From positions 1-64,000 of the forward strand of contig CACZXH010000001.1 of the NCBI GenBank assembly GCA_902785065.1: DNA of 64,000 bases, read 5' to 3'. Positions 27,005 through 36,162 of this stretch are shown piece after piece (position 1 is the first letter of the stretch; every line of letters starts with the position of its first letter). The position numbers and the translations under genes were made by a program. The notes under the pieces were generated by a model. The model saw only the letters and a list, made by a program, of their open reading frames with translations. It was not told the origin of the DNA and did no database searches. Source of the stretch: an uncultured Bacteroidia bacterium. Lineage in GTDB: Bacteria > Bacteroidota > Bacteroidia > Bacteroidales > UBA932.

Positions 27005-28132
27005 ATGAGAAAGCTATGGATCGGGGCCCTGCTGGCCCTTGCCGCCTGCGGAACCGTGACCGAGGAACCGCAAGTATTCGACATCCTGGATTTCGGCGCC
27101 GTAAGCGACGGCGTGACGGAATGCACCGCTGCCGTGCAGGCGGCCATTGACAGTTGCTCCCTTTCGGGCGGAGGAACTGTCCGCGTACCGGAAGGGACGT
27201 TCCTGTGCCGGACCCTGTACCTCAGGGACCGGGTGGACCTGCATCTGGACAAGGGCGCGGTCCTGCTCGGCATCGACGATCCCGAAGCCTATGCCTCCTT
27301 CATCCCGCAACACGACCTGTCCATGTACGACAGCGGCGGCGACTCGGCCAATGCCAACAATACCGGAGACCGGCGCTGGATGAAGGCTTTCCTGCAGGGG
27401 AACGGCGTCGAAGGGGCTTCCATTACCGGGGAAGGGCTCATCGACGGACGTCATGTCTTCGACTCCCTGGGCGAAGAGAACATGCGCGGACCGCATACCA
27501 TCATTGTGGGTGAGGCCAAGGACTTCCGGATAGAGGGCATATCCGTCACCCGCGCGGCGAATTATGCCTTTCTGGGCTATGCCCTGGAAAACGCCGTATT
27601 CAAGGGAATGCATATCACCGAAGGCTGGGATGGCATCCATATCCGGGGCGGCAGGCATGTAGAAATTACCGACTGCCGTTTTGAAACGGGTGACGACGCC
27701 ATCGCCGGCGGCTACTGGGAAGGGATGCTCATCCGCGACTGCGAAATCAACTCTTCCTGCAACGGCGTCCGGATGATCATGCCGTCCGACGGGGTGGAAA
27801 TCCGGGACTGCCACCTGTACGGCCCCGGCGTCTATCCCCACCGGACCAGCGGCGAGGCCCGGCGCAACAACATGCTCTTCGGCATCAGCCTGGAGCCCGG
27901 CGCCTGGGGGGAAGCGACCGGCACGGCCAAAGGCATCCACCTGCACGACCTGCTGCTCGAAAACCTCTCTTCGCCGGTTTCCACCAGCGTCCGGGAGGGC
28001 TCGGTCGCCGAAGACCTCACCCTGGAGAACATCACCGCCACGGGTTTGACGGGCGCCCTCACCCCGGTCGTCTCCTGGAACGACCAGGGGTTCAAGACCA
28101 TCACCCTGCGCAACGTCACCCTGTCCCGGTAG
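27005..28132 (+). CDS. GH28-like parallel beta-helix lipoprotein
   Basis: A 375-residue lipoprotein (RKLWIGALLALAAC). The N-terminus FDILDFGAVSDGVTECTAAVQAAID is the pectate-lyase-superfamily/GH28 opening. Right-handed beta-helix rungs follow, with TEGWDGIHIRGGRHVEI, the aspartate pair in TGDDAIAGGYW, and SSCNGVRM. GH28 enzymes hydrolyse polygalacturonan with a triad of aspartates; the characteristic GHG motif is not evident, so activity on another uronic-acid polymer, or a non-canonical enzyme, is possible. It follows metF by 25 bases, but lacks an obvious link to methionine synthesis. Confidence 0.78.
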   Translation: MRKLWIGALLALAACGTVTEEPQVFDILDFGAVSDGVTECTAAVQAAIDSCSLSGGGTVRVPEGTFLCRTLYLRDRVDLHLDKGAVLLGIDDPEAYASFIPQHDLSMYDSGGDSANANNTGDRRWMKAFLQGNGVEGASITGEGLIDGRHVFDSLGEENMRGPHTIIVGEAKDFRIEGISVTRAANYAFLGYALENAVFKGMHITEGWDGIHIRGGRHVEITDCRFETGDDAIAGGYWEGMLIRDCEINSSCNGVRMIMPSDGVEIRDCHLYGPGVYPHRTSGEARRNNMLFGISLEPGAWGEATGTAKGIHLHDLLLENLSSPVSTSVREGSVAEDLTLENITATGLTGALTPVVSWNDQGFKTITLRNVTLSR

Positions 28133-28177
28133 CGCTTCTTTCCGAAAAACAGTTTTCGTATTTTCGGGAATAAACCG

Positions 28178-28211
28178 TACCTTTGTAAATTAATAAAATT
28201 TACCAAAGGTA
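28178..28211. promoter_or_regulatory. Inverted repeat overlapping the lipid-operon promoter
   Basis: The -7 box TACCTTTG (28178-28185) is the left end of TACCTTTGTAAATT (28178-28191), which pairs with AATTTACCAAAGGTA (28197-28211), one bulged base. The right arm reaches the A of the ATG. A symmetric -7 box therefore also faces left on the minus strand (28203-28210). The arrangement suits a dimeric repressor covering the promoter and start, or a divergent antisense start. Confidence 0.65.
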
Positions 28212-30697
28212 TGCACCGGATCTTCGTTCCGATCTATCACTATTTCCAGCGGCACAAGGGACTGTTGTACCTGCTTCTTGCGGGCAGTTTCCTGCTGTTC
28301 CTCGCGTTCGGCATCCGGCTGCGGTACGAGGAGGACATCGTCAAGCTCCTCCCCCGCTCCAGCACGGACAGCGAACTGGCTTTCAGCGACATCGGCCTGA
28401 AGGACAAGGTGTTCATCCAGATCACCGCCGCCGATCCGGCCCGCCCGCTGGACCCCGCCACCCTGGGCGCCTACATGGACGAATACTGCGAGTCCCTGCT
28501 GCAGCGGGATTCCGCGTCGCATCATATCACCGGCATCCTGTACCAGCTCGACATGGGCACGATGCTGGGAGCCGTGGACTACGCCTTCGAGCATCTGCCC
28601 AGCTTCATCGACACCTCCCTCTACGCCGCGTTTGAAGCGGCCCTGGAGCCGGAAGCCGTGGAAGCGGCGATGCAGGACAACCTGGCCCTGCTGGAGGCCG
28701 ACGAGACCGGAGAGGCCTCCCAGTTCGTCACGATGGACCCGCTGGGCCTGCGGAACATCCTCCTGGAGCAGATCATGCCTTCCGACGGCGGCTCCGTGGG
28801 CGGGTACACCATCGAGGAAGGGCACTTCTTCTGCCCGGACAAGACGGTGGCCCTGGCCTTCCTGTCGCCGGGCTTCAATTCGATGGATTCCGGGGCCGGC
28901 ACGAAGTTCTACCGCCTCATGAGCCGGACCCGCAAGGACTTCGAGGCCGCCCATCCGGACGCCCGCGTCCTCGCGCACGGCACCCCGCTGGGAAGCGTTT
29001 CCAACGCCAGCACCATCAAGGGCGACCTCCTGATGACGGTGGGCGTGTCCCTCCTCGTCATCCTCGTAATCCTGCTCTTGAGCTTCCATAGCTGGACCTT
29101 CATCTGGCAGCAGATCGTCCCCATCCTGTACGGGTCGGTCTTCGCCCTCGCCTGCATGTACTGGGTCAAGGGATTCATGTCCCTGATGGCCCTGGGCCTC
29201 GGAGCGATCGTCCTGGGCGTCGCCATCAGCTACTGTCTGCACGTCCTTATCCACCACTACTATGTGGGTGATGTGGAGCAGATGCTCCGGGAAGAATCCA
29301 CGCCCGTCACGCTGGGCTGCATTACCACGGTGGGCGCCTTCCTGGGCCTGCTGTTCACGGAGAGCGACCTGCTGCGGGACTTCGGCCTGTTCGCGACCTT
29401 CGCCCTCGTGGGCAACACCTTCTTCGCCCTGTTCTTCCTGCCCCACTTCATGAAGCCGGAGCAGGTCAAGTTCAAGCGGTACAAAGGCTTCCACGCCATC
29501 GACCGGATCAACGACATCCCCTGGGACCGGAACAAGTGGATCCTCGCCGCCCTCGCAGTAATCGTCGTCGCGGGCGTGGCGCTGAGCCACCGCGTCAAGT
29601 TCGACAGCGACCTCCGGAACCTGGACTACGACAATCCCCTCCTGACCGCGAGCCAGGAACTCTACAGCCAGAAAAACGCCAGCGGCCACATGGACCTGTA
29701 TTTCGCCGCTTCCGACGACGACCTGGACCAGGCCCTGGAATACAACTCCCTCCTGCAGCAACGGCTGGACTCCCTCGCGGAGCTCGGCCTCGTAAAGGGG
29801 TATTCCCCACTCTCGTTCCTGCTCTTCCGGTCCGAAAGGGACCAGCAGGTGCGGATCGACGCCTGGAAGGCCTTCTGGACGCCGGAGCGGAAGACGCCGG
29901 CCTGGCGTGAGATTGCCGCGGCAGCCCGCCACTGCGGCCTGGAAGCAGCCCTATTCAATCCTTTCGAAGCCCTCATCGATGCCGACTACGAGCCCGGGAA
30001 CCTCTTTGAGGCAGAGGTTTTCCCACCGGAACTGGTATCCAATTACCTCGAGCGGCAGGCCAGTGGCCGATATATGGTGTTCACCTCCGTGGGCTTCCGC
30101 CCGGAGGATGCCGACACCGTCACCGCCGCCCTCGTGGCCGGACCCAACACCCTGGTCCTGGAACCTTTTTACTACTGCCGCGACATGGTCGAGATCGTCC
30201 ATGACGACTTCAACACTACGCAGTGGATCTCCTCCCTGCTGGTGCTCCTGGTACTCCTCATCGCCTTCCGGAACCCGGTCACGGCTTTCCTGGCCTTCCT
30301 GCCCATGTTCCTGAGCTGGTATGTCCTGCAGGGCCTGATGGCCCTCCTGGGACTGGAGTTCAACCTGATCAACATCGTCATCTCCACCTTCATCTTCGGA
30401 ATCGGGGTGGACTACAGCATATTCGTGATGGAGGGTCTCCTGAAGGAGGCGCGAACCGGGCAGCGGGAGATGCTCGAATTCCACAAAGTGGCCATCGTGT
30501 TCTCCGCCCTCGTGCTCGCCATCGTGGTGTTGTCGCTCATTTTCGCCCGGCACCCGTCCATCCGGTCCATCGGCATCATCACCCTGATCGGCATGGCCAC
30601 CACCATCTTCCTCACCTATTCCCTGGAACCTTTCCTCTTCCGGCAGTGCCTCAAGTGGGGCTGGTACCGGAAGAGTATCAAAGCTTTGGAACCTTAA
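28211..30697 (+). CDS. RND/MMPL-superfamily exporter
   Basis: An 828-residue inner-membrane transporter of the predicted-lipid-exporter type. Two repeats each have one N-terminal helix (about 15-37 and 437-455), a large periplasmic loop, then five helices (about 275-405 and 675-810). The second half keeps the proton-relay aspartate in FGIGVDYSIFVMEG; at the matching first-half site the sequence is VLGVAISYCLHVLIHH without aspartate. MMPL-like exporters of this class move lipids or lipid-linked products out of the inner membrane. It is first in an operon of fatty-acid kinase, PlsX and ACP genes, so its cargo is probably an acyl lipid. Confidence 0.83.
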   Translation: MHRIFVPIYHYFQRHKGLLYLLLAGSFLLFLAFGIRLRYEEDIVKLLPRSSTDSELAFSDIGLKDKVFIQITAADPARPLDPATLGAYMDEYCESLLQRDSASHHITGILYQLDMGTMLGAVDYAFEHLPSFIDTSLYAAFEAALEPEAVEAAMQDNLALLEADETGEASQFVTMDPLGLRNILLEQIMPSDGGSVGGYTIEEGHFFCPDKTVALAFLSPGFNSMDSGAGTKFYRLMSRTRKDFEAAHPDARVLAHGTPLGSVSNASTIKGDLLMTVGVSLLVILVILLLSFHSWTFIWQQIVPILYGSVFALACMYWVKGFMSLMALGLGAIVLGVAISYCLHVLIHHYYVGDVEQMLREESTPVTLGCITTVGAFLGLLFTESDLLRDFGLFATFALVGNTFFALFFLPHFMKPEQVKFKRYKGFHAIDRINDIPWDRNKWILAALAVIVVAGVALSHRVKFDSDLRNLDYDNPLLTASQELYSQKNASGHMDLYFAASDDDLDQALEYNSLLQQRLDSLAELGLVKGYSPLSFLLFRSERDQQVRIDAWKAFWTPERKTPAWREIAAAARHCGLEAALFNPFEALIDADYEPGNLFEAEVFPPELVSNYLERQASGRYMVFTSVGFRPEDADTVTAALVAGPNTLVLEPFYYCRDMVEIVHDDFNTTQWISSLLVLLVLLIAFRNPVTAFLAFLPMFLSWYVLQGLMALLGLEFNLINIVISTFIFGIGVDYSIFVMEGLLKEARTGQREMLEFHKVAIVFSALVLAIVVLSLIFARHPSIRSIGIITLIGMATTIFLTYSLEPFLFRQCLKWGWYRKSIKALEP

Positions 30698-32290
30698 ATG
30701 GACCGCATTGGCGCGAATCTGTACCTGAACCTCATCCGGAGCGGCGCCGCCCGTCTGGGCCTCCACCGCCAGGAAGTGAACGACCTCAATGTCTTCCCCA
30801 TCCCCGACGGGGACACGGGCGACAATATGTATATGACCATCCAGGCTGGCTGCAACGCCGCCGGGAACACGCTGCCCGAGGTGGCGAAAGCCGTCTCCGC
30901 CGGGATGCTGATGGGTGCCCGGGGCAACTCGGGCGTCATCCTTTCCCGCATGTTTGCGGGCCTCGCCAAGGGCCTCGCCGATGTCAAGGAGGCCGATGTA
31001 AAAGCCTTTTCCCGTGCCATGCAGGCCGGCGTCGAGGAGTCCTATCACGCCGTCTCCGAGCCTGTGGAAGGCACCATCCTGACCGTGCTCCGGGAGGGAG
31101 TGGCGGCCGCGGCGGGCAGCAAGGACCTGGACGAATATTTCGACCTGCTGATTTCTGCCATGGACCTGTCCCTGCAGCACACGCCCGAATTGCTGGATGT
31201 CCTGAAGAAGGCGGGGGTCGTGGACAGCGGCGGCGCAGGCCTGCTGTATATCGCCGAGGGTATGCGCGCTGCCCTGCACGGAGAAGCCGCCGAGGTCTTG
31301 GACGAAGCCGTTCCCACGGCCCAGCAAGTGGACCTCGACGCCTTCACGGAGGACAGTGTCCTGGAATTCGGCTATTGCACGGAGTTCCTCCTGCGGCTCC
31401 AGCGGAGCAAGGTGGACCTGGACACCTTCGACGAGACCGTCATTTCAGACTGGCTTGCGCAGAACGGCGAATCGCTGGTATTCTTCCGCGACGGCTCCAT
31501 CATCAAGGTCCATGTCCATACCCATACCCCGGGCGAGATCCTGAACCACTGCCAGCAATACGGCGAGTTCCTGACCATCAAGGTGGAAAACATGACCTTG
31601 CAGCACCACGAGAACCACATGGACGAACGGTTCAAGCAGGGCCGGAAGGCATTCGGCGTCGTGGCCGTGGCCTCCGGCGCCGGGCTCGTGGGCACGTTCC
31701 AGGAACTCGGGGCCGACGAAGTGATCGAGGGCGGCCAGACCATGAACCCGCCCGTCGAGCGTTTCATCGAGGCCTTCGATGCCGTCTCCGCCGACACCGT
31801 CTTCGTCTTCCCCAACAACGGCAATATCCTCCTGACGGCCCGCCAGGCCGCGGAAATCTATGACAAGGCCGATATCCGCGTCATTCCGACCAAGACCCTG
31901 GGCGAAGGTTATTATGCCCTCGCGAACCTGGACACGGAGGCGGGTGACGCCGACGCCATCGCAGCCGCGCTCGCCGAAGCCGCCGGCGAGGTGGCGACGG
32001 GCCTGGTGTCCCGCGCCATCCGCGACAGCGGCCCGTTCCACGAGGGGGAATACCTCGGCATCCGCGGAAAAGAGATCCTCACCGCCGGTAAGACGCCGGA
32101 AGCGGCCGTCCTTTCCCTTGCGGAAGCGATGGATGCCGCCTCCCGCGACGTTATCCTCATCTTCGCCGGTGCCGATGCAGCGGATCCCGACCGGCTCCAG
32201 GCAGATCTCACGGCACAGTATCCCCGCGCCGAAGTCATCCTTCAATCCGGCGGCCAGCCGGTCTACGAATATATCCTGGTTCTTTTTTAA
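30698..32290 (+). CDS. fakA: Fatty-acid kinase catalytic subunit (DAK2 domain), FakA-like
   Basis: A 530-residue protein with an N-terminal DAK2 kinase domain: NVFPIPDGDTGDNMYMT (D37, D39 and D42 are the metal ligands), MGARGNSGVILSRMF, and KAGVVDSGGAGLLYI. The C-terminal half is the FakA domain (about 310-530). FakA phosphorylates fatty acids presented by a FakB protein to give acyl-phosphate. It begins directly after the exporter stop. A FakB gene follows after 11 bases. FakAB is well known in Firmicutes; the presence here with PlsX suggests an acyl-phosphate supply line. Confidence 0.87.
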   Translation: MDRIGANLYLNLIRSGAARLGLHRQEVNDLNVFPIPDGDTGDNMYMTIQAGCNAAGNTLPEVAKAVSAGMLMGARGNSGVILSRMFAGLAKGLADVKEADVKAFSRAMQAGVEESYHAVSEPVEGTILTVLREGVAAAAGSKDLDEYFDLLISAMDLSLQHTPELLDVLKKAGVVDSGGAGLLYIAEGMRAALHGEAAEVLDEAVPTAQQVDLDAFTEDSVLEFGYCTEFLLRLQRSKVDLDTFDETVISDWLAQNGESLVFFRDGSIIKVHVHTHTPGEILNHCQQYGEFLTIKVENMTLQHHENHMDERFKQGRKAFGVVAVASGAGLVGTFQELGADEVIEGGQTMNPPVERFIEAFDAVSADTVFVFPNNGNILLTARQAAEIYDKADIRVIPTKTLGEGYYALANLDTEAGDADAIAAALAEAAGEVATGLVSRAIRDSGPFHEGEYLGIRGKEILTAGKTPEAAVLSLAEAMDAASRDVILIFAGADAADPDRLQADLTAQYPRAEVILQSGGQPVYEYILVLF

Positions 32291-32301
32291 TTGTCACGAC
32301 C

Positions 32302-33171
32302 ATGCTCAGACTTTTCACGGACACCGATACCGACATCACCCCCGCCGTCGCGGCCGAATATGGCTACCGCCTCATCAGCATGCCATACAGCGTGGACGCC
32401 AAGACAGTCTACCCGTACGTGGACTTCGACGAATTCGAGTCCCACAAGTTCTATGACCTGCTCCGCAGCGGGGTGCTGCCCACCACGAGCGCCATCTCCA
32501 AAGAGCGCTACATCGAATACTTCGAGCCGGAATTCGCCGCCGGGAACGACATCCTGTATGTCCATTTCTCCCGCGCGATGACCGTCACCTTCAACGCGAT
32601 GGACGAGGCCGTCGCCGAGCTCAAGGCCAAGGATCCCGAGCGCAGTTTCTACGAGATCGATACGAAGGGCATTACCACAATCAGCTACACCATCGTCCGC
32701 GAGGTGGGCGACCTCCTTAAGGCCGGAAAGCCCCTGGAGGAAGTGCTGGAATGGGCCCGGACCGAGGTGGACAAGTTCGCGATGTACTTCTTTGCCGACG
32801 ACCTCAAGTTCTTCCGCCGCAGCGGCCGCGTGAGCGGACTCGCAGCGACGATGGGCACGCTCATCGGCATCCGCCCGATCATCTACATGAGCCAGGAAGG
32901 CAAGATGGTCTCCTGTGGCAAGGAGAAGGGCCGCCTCAAGGCGATGGAGCACCTCGTGCAGCAGGTCGCGGACCTGGGCGATGACTTCAAGTCCCACCGC
33001 TTCGCCATCGGCCACACCGATGCGCCGGAACTGGCGCAGGAGGTTGGCCGGATGATCCGCGAGCGGTTCGGAGACGACTTCCCGATCGACTATGTCGTCT
33101 GCAATCCGACGGCCGGCAGCCATGCCGGGCCGAACGGGGTGGGCGTCTGCTTCCATGCCAAACACCGGTAG
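32302..33171 (+). CDS. DegV-family fatty-acid-binding protein, FakB-like
   Basis: A 289-residue DegV fold protein. It has LRLFTDTDTDITPAVAAEYG at the N-terminus, LPTTSAIS (the lipid-head threonine-serine site), RSGRVSG and GIRPIIYMSQEGKM, and the C-terminal NPTAGSHAGPNGVGVCF with the acyl-site histidine. DegV/FakB proteins hold a fatty acid for phosphorylation by FakA. The operon position next to fakA makes this role strong. Confidence 0.87.
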   Translation: MLRLFTDTDTDITPAVAAEYGYRLISMPYSVDAKTVYPYVDFDEFESHKFYDLLRSGVLPTTSAISKERYIEYFEPEFAAGNDILYVHFSRAMTVTFNAMDEAVAELKAKDPERSFYEIDTKGITTISYTIVREVGDLLKAGKPLEEVLEWARTEVDKFAMYFFADDLKFFRRSGRVSGLAATMGTLIGIRPIIYMSQEGKMVSCGKEKGRLKAMEHLVQQVADLGDDFKSHRFAIGHTDAPELAQEVGRMIRERFGDDFPIDYVVCNPTAGSHAGPNGVGVCFHAKHR

Positions 33172-33172
33172 A

Positions 33173-34303
33173 ATGATCACTGTCAAGCAAGTAACCACCA
33201 AGAAGGAACAGAAGGCGTTCCTGGATTTCCCGCTGGACCTGTACGCGGGGAACCCCTGTTTCGTCCCGCCGCTGTACATGGACGAGAAGAAGATCTTCCG
33301 CCCGGACTACGTGTACAGCGACTGCTGCGACTTCGTCTGCTTCCTTGCGTACAAGGACGGCGCAGTCGCCGGACGCATCATGGCCATCATCCAGAAGGCC
33401 GCCAACGAGAAGAACGGAGAAAAGCGCGCACGCTTCTGCCGGTTCGATGCCATCGATGATTTCGAGGTATCCAAGGCCCTCTTCGAGGCGGCCGAAAAGT
33501 GGGCGAAAGAAAAGGGCATGGATACCGTGTGCGGCCCGCTGAACTTCTCGGACCTGGAGCGGGAAGGGCTCCTCATCGAAGGCTTCGACCAGCAGGCCAC
33601 CTTCGAGGAGAACTACAATGCGCCCTACTACGGCGAGCATATTGAGCGCCTGGGTTATGAAAAGGAAGTGGACTGGGTCGGATTCCGGCTCTATGGAGCC
33701 GAAAGCCCGGAGGCGATGGCGGAACTGGAGCAGCTCTCCGACTTCATCTTCCGCCGCTACAAACTGCATTTGGGGCCGTCCAAGAGCGGTTCCGACTTCC
33801 TGAAGCGCTATGCCGACGGCATCTTCGAGCTCATCGACAAGTCCTACGAGGGCCTGTACGGGACCGTCCCCTTCACCAAAGGGATGCGGAAACTGATGCT
33901 GGAGAACTTCAAGCTCGTCGTCGACCCTAAGTACGTAGCCGTCGTCCTGGACGAGAACGACCGGATGGTGTGCTTCGGCATCACCTTCCCCGCCCTCGCC
34001 GGCGCCCTCGCCGGCGGCCGGGGCAAGCTCACGCCGGGCACCGCCCTCCGTCTCCTGAAGGCCCTGAAAAAGCCCGATGCCATCGACCTGTGCCTCGTGG
34101 GCGTGGATCCCGAATATGCGAACCGGGGCGTTTCCGCGGTCTTCTCCGTCGCCATCATGAAAATGCTCCGGGACAACCCGCGCCTCCGCTTTGCGGACAC
34201 GAACCTCAACCTGGAGGACAACTACGCCATCCTGAACCAATGGAAGCGCTTCCGCAAGGAACAGGTCAAGCGCTACCGCTCCTATGTGAAGAAACTCGTA
34301 TGA
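33173..34303 (+). CDS. GNAT-fold acyltransferase, YghO/bacterial ceramide synthase-like
   Basis: A 376-residue protein matching the YghO/BcerS-like family: FLDFPLDLYAGNPCFVPPLY at the N-terminus, a GNAT core with GRIMAII and FCRFDAIDDFEV, then VCGPLNFSDLEREGLLIEGF and NAPYYGEHIERLGYEKEVDW. The second half (about 240-376) is another GNAT-like lobe with DLCLVGVDPEYANRGVSAVF. A Caulobacter member of this family is described as the bacterial ceramide synthase; most others are uncharacterised. Start at 33173 is 1 base after the FakB stop, and its end overlaps plsX by 4 bases. It probably transfers acyl groups from ACP or CoA to an amine lipid. Confidence 0.78.
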   Translation: MITVKQVTTKKEQKAFLDFPLDLYAGNPCFVPPLYMDEKKIFRPDYVYSDCCDFVCFLAYKDGAVAGRIMAIIQKAANEKNGEKRARFCRFDAIDDFEVSKALFEAAEKWAKEKGMDTVCGPLNFSDLEREGLLIEGFDQQATFEENYNAPYYGEHIERLGYEKEVDWVGFRLYGAESPEAMAELEQLSDFIFRRYKLHLGPSKSGSDFLKRYADGIFELIDKSYEGLYGTVPFTKGMRKLMLENFKLVVDPKYVAVVLDENDRMVCFGITFPALAGALAGGRGKLTPGTALRLLKALKKPDAIDLCLVGVDPEYANRGVSAVFSVAIMKMLRDNPRLRFADTNLNLEDNYAILNQWKRFRKEQVKRYRSYVKKLV

Positions 34304-35319
34304 TCAAACTCCTTGTCGACTGTTTCGGCGGCGACCATTCGCCCCAGGCGCCCGTCGCCGGCGCCCTCGCCGCCCTTGCCAAGAATCCGGACCTGCACCT
34401 CATTCTCACCGGGGACGAGGCAATCCTCCGGAAGGAACTGGAGGGAAAGGCCTACGACGCTGCCCGCCTGGAAATCGTCCACGCACCCGAAGTCATCGGC
34501 TGCGACGAAAAGCCCACCGACGTAGTGCGCCTCAAGCGGAACAGCTCCATGATGAAGGCCATCATCCTGCTCCGGGACGAGGACGACATCGCCGGGATGG
34601 TTTCCACCGGGTCGACGGGTGCCCTGGTGACCGGCGCCCTAGTGCGTCTGGGCCGCATCAAGGGCATCATCCGCCCGGCTTTCTGCCCCATCCTCCCGAC
34701 CATGGACGGCGGCATCGTCGGCATCTGCGACAGCGGAGCCAACGTGGAAGTGACTCCCGCCCACCTGCGCCAGTTCGCCATCATGGCGAGCCTGTACATG
34801 CAGGAGGTATACGGTGTCAAGAATCCCCGCACGGCACTCCTGAACGTGGGCAAGGAAGCCGAAAAGGGCGACGACATCCGGAAGGAGACCTACGCACTCC
34901 TCCAGGACACCGACTGCGTGAACTTCGTGGGCAACATGGAAAGCCGCGACCTGCTGTCCGGCTCCTACGACGTGGTCGTGGCCGACGGTTTCTCCGGAAA
35001 CGTCCTCGTCAAGACGACGGAAGGGACGGCCCTGGAGCTCCTCAAGAAACTCAAGAAAGATATCTATTCCCGCACCCTGTACAAGCTGGGCGCCCTCCTG
35101 ATGAAACGGATGTTCCAGGAGGAAAAGGAGTTCATGAATTACCAGAACTATGGCGGGAGCGTCCTCCTGGGCACCTCCAAGGTGGTGGTGAAGGGGCACG
35201 GCAGCAGCAAGGCCGTGGCCGTGGAGAAATGCATCGAACAAGCCTACCGGATGGAGGTGAGCCACCTCTCCGGCAAGATCGAAGAGGCTGTCGCCCGCTA
35301 TGAACATTATGAAGACTGA
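34300..35319 (+). CDS. plsX: Phosphate acyltransferase
   Basis: A 339-residue PlsX of normal length: N-terminal KLLVDCFGGDHSPQAPVAGA (the usual D-x-x-GGD block), GMVSTGSTGALVTGALV, RPAFCPILPTMDG, and GNVLVKTTEGTALEL. PlsX exchanges acyl groups between ACP and phosphate. This fits between FakAB acyl-phosphates and the ACP gene that follows with a 1-base overlap. The gene is not in the usual rpmF-plsX-fabH context, so it may be dedicated to this operon. ATG overlaps the previous stop. Confidence 0.92.
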   Translation: MIKLLVDCFGGDHSPQAPVAGALAALAKNPDLHLILTGDEAILRKELEGKAYDAARLEIVHAPEVIGCDEKPTDVVRLKRNSSMMKAIILLRDEDDIAGMVSTGSTGALVTGALVRLGRIKGIIRPAFCPILPTMDGGIVGICDSGANVEVTPAHLRQFAIMASLYMQEVYGVKNPRTALLNVGKEAEKGDDIRKETYALLQDTDCVNFVGNMESRDLLSGSYDVVVADGFSGNVLVKTTEGTALELLKKLKKDIYSRTLYKLGALLMKRMFQEEKEFMNYQNYGGSVLLGTSKVVVKGHGSSKAVAVEKCIEQAYRMEVSHLSGKIEEAVARYEHYED

Positions 35320-35561
35320 TGGAAACGATGTATGAGAAAGTCCAGGCCATCCTGGCCCGGCAGTTGCGCGTGGACCCGGCGATTGTCACGCTGGAGACGC
35401 AGATAAAAAAAGACCTCGGCGCCGATTCGCTGGACATCCTCCAGCTCCTCATGCGTATCGAGGACCAATACGGGATCGTCATCCCGGACAAGGCGCTCGC
35501 GACGTTCAATACCGTCGGAGACGTCGTCACCTACCTCGAGCAGGAAGGGACGCAGATCTAA
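35319..35561 (+). CDS. acpP: Acyl carrier protein
   Basis: An 80-residue ACP. Helix II carries the 4'-phosphopantetheine serine S37 in KKDLGADSLDILQLLMRI. Length and acidic composition are typical. The start at 35319 shares a base with the plsX stop; an alternative ATG three codons on would also work. Coupled to plsX, it likely serves the lipid made by this operon and not the general FAS II pool, although a housekeeping role cannot be excluded. Confidence 0.9.
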   Translation: METMYEKVQAILARQLRVDPAIVTLETQIKKDLGADSLDILQLLMRIEDQYGIVIPDKALATFNTVGDVVTYLEQEGTQI

Positions 35562-36076
35562 TACTTGAAGGTATATTCGGTCACGATGCCCGCAAACTCG
35601 TCCAGGACCATCCGGACGGGCAGGCCTTTCTTGTTGTAATCCAGGATGATCCGCGCATAACCGGTGGGCAGCTGCTTGCGGGCCATCATGGATACGGTCT
35701 TGATGTCGCCGTTCTGCTCGACGATGAGCGTAGCGTCGTTATCCTGCGCCGCCTTCTCGTAGTTGCCCATGATGCAGTCCAGCAGCGTGTCACGCATCTT
35801 GCGCATCCGCGCGTTCTTGGAGGTGTCAATGTTGATGACCTTCCCCTTCACGCAGTTTTTCAGCTGCATTCCCTCGATGATGAGGTATTCCCCTTCCGGA
35901 ACATCGTAGGTCATATTGAGATAGTCGGGGGCCTTGAAGGTGACTTTTCCCTCGCCGGGAATGACCTTGTTCACGGCCTTGAGGGTCTTTTTCTGGACGA
36001 ATGTGGCGCTAAGCTCCTGCGCGGAGGCCGTCAGACCGCACGCGAGGAGGGCGAAAAGGATCAGGAGTTTTTTCAT
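35558..36076 (-). CDS. LolA-like outer-membrane lipoprotein carrier
   Basis: A 172-residue periplasmic protein (signal MKKLLILFALLACGLTASAQ). The mature part is LolA-like: QELSATFVQKKTLKAV, GEGKVTFKAPDYLNMTYDVP, and a C-terminal series of strands to VTEYTFKY. LolA-fold proteins accept lipid-bearing molecules in the periplasm. It is the only gene facing the lipid operon and overlaps the acp end by 4 bases, so it may carry the exporter's product to the outer membrane. It has its own promoter at 36098-36105. Confidence 0.82.
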   Translation of the reverse strand: MKKLLILFALLACGLTASAQELSATFVQKKTLKAVNKVIPGEGKVTFKAPDYLNMTYDVPEGEYLIIEGMQLKNCVKGKVINIDTSKNARMRKMRDTLLDCIMGNYEKAAQDNDATLIVEQNGDIKTVSMMARKQLPTGYARIILDYNKKGLPVRMVLDEFAGIVTEYTFKY

Positions 36077-36097
36077 TTCGTTTCAATCAATCGGCCG

Positions 36098-36135
36098 CAA
36101 AGATACAAAGATTGTTCCGAAAATGTATATCTTTG
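36098..36135. promoter_or_regulatory. Divergent -7 boxes
   Basis: Minus-strand TATCTTTG (36098-36105) serves the LolA-like gene, 21 bases before its ATG. Plus-strand TATCTTTG (36128-36135) serves the gene starting at 36163. Confidence 0.65.
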
Positions 36136-36162
36136 CAGGGATAAGGTAGATTTTCCACACCC

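Noticed and set aside
28190..29932. 580-codon minus-strand frame opposite the exporter
   Set aside because: No recognisable domain; it is opposite a clear RND protein and covers its promoter.
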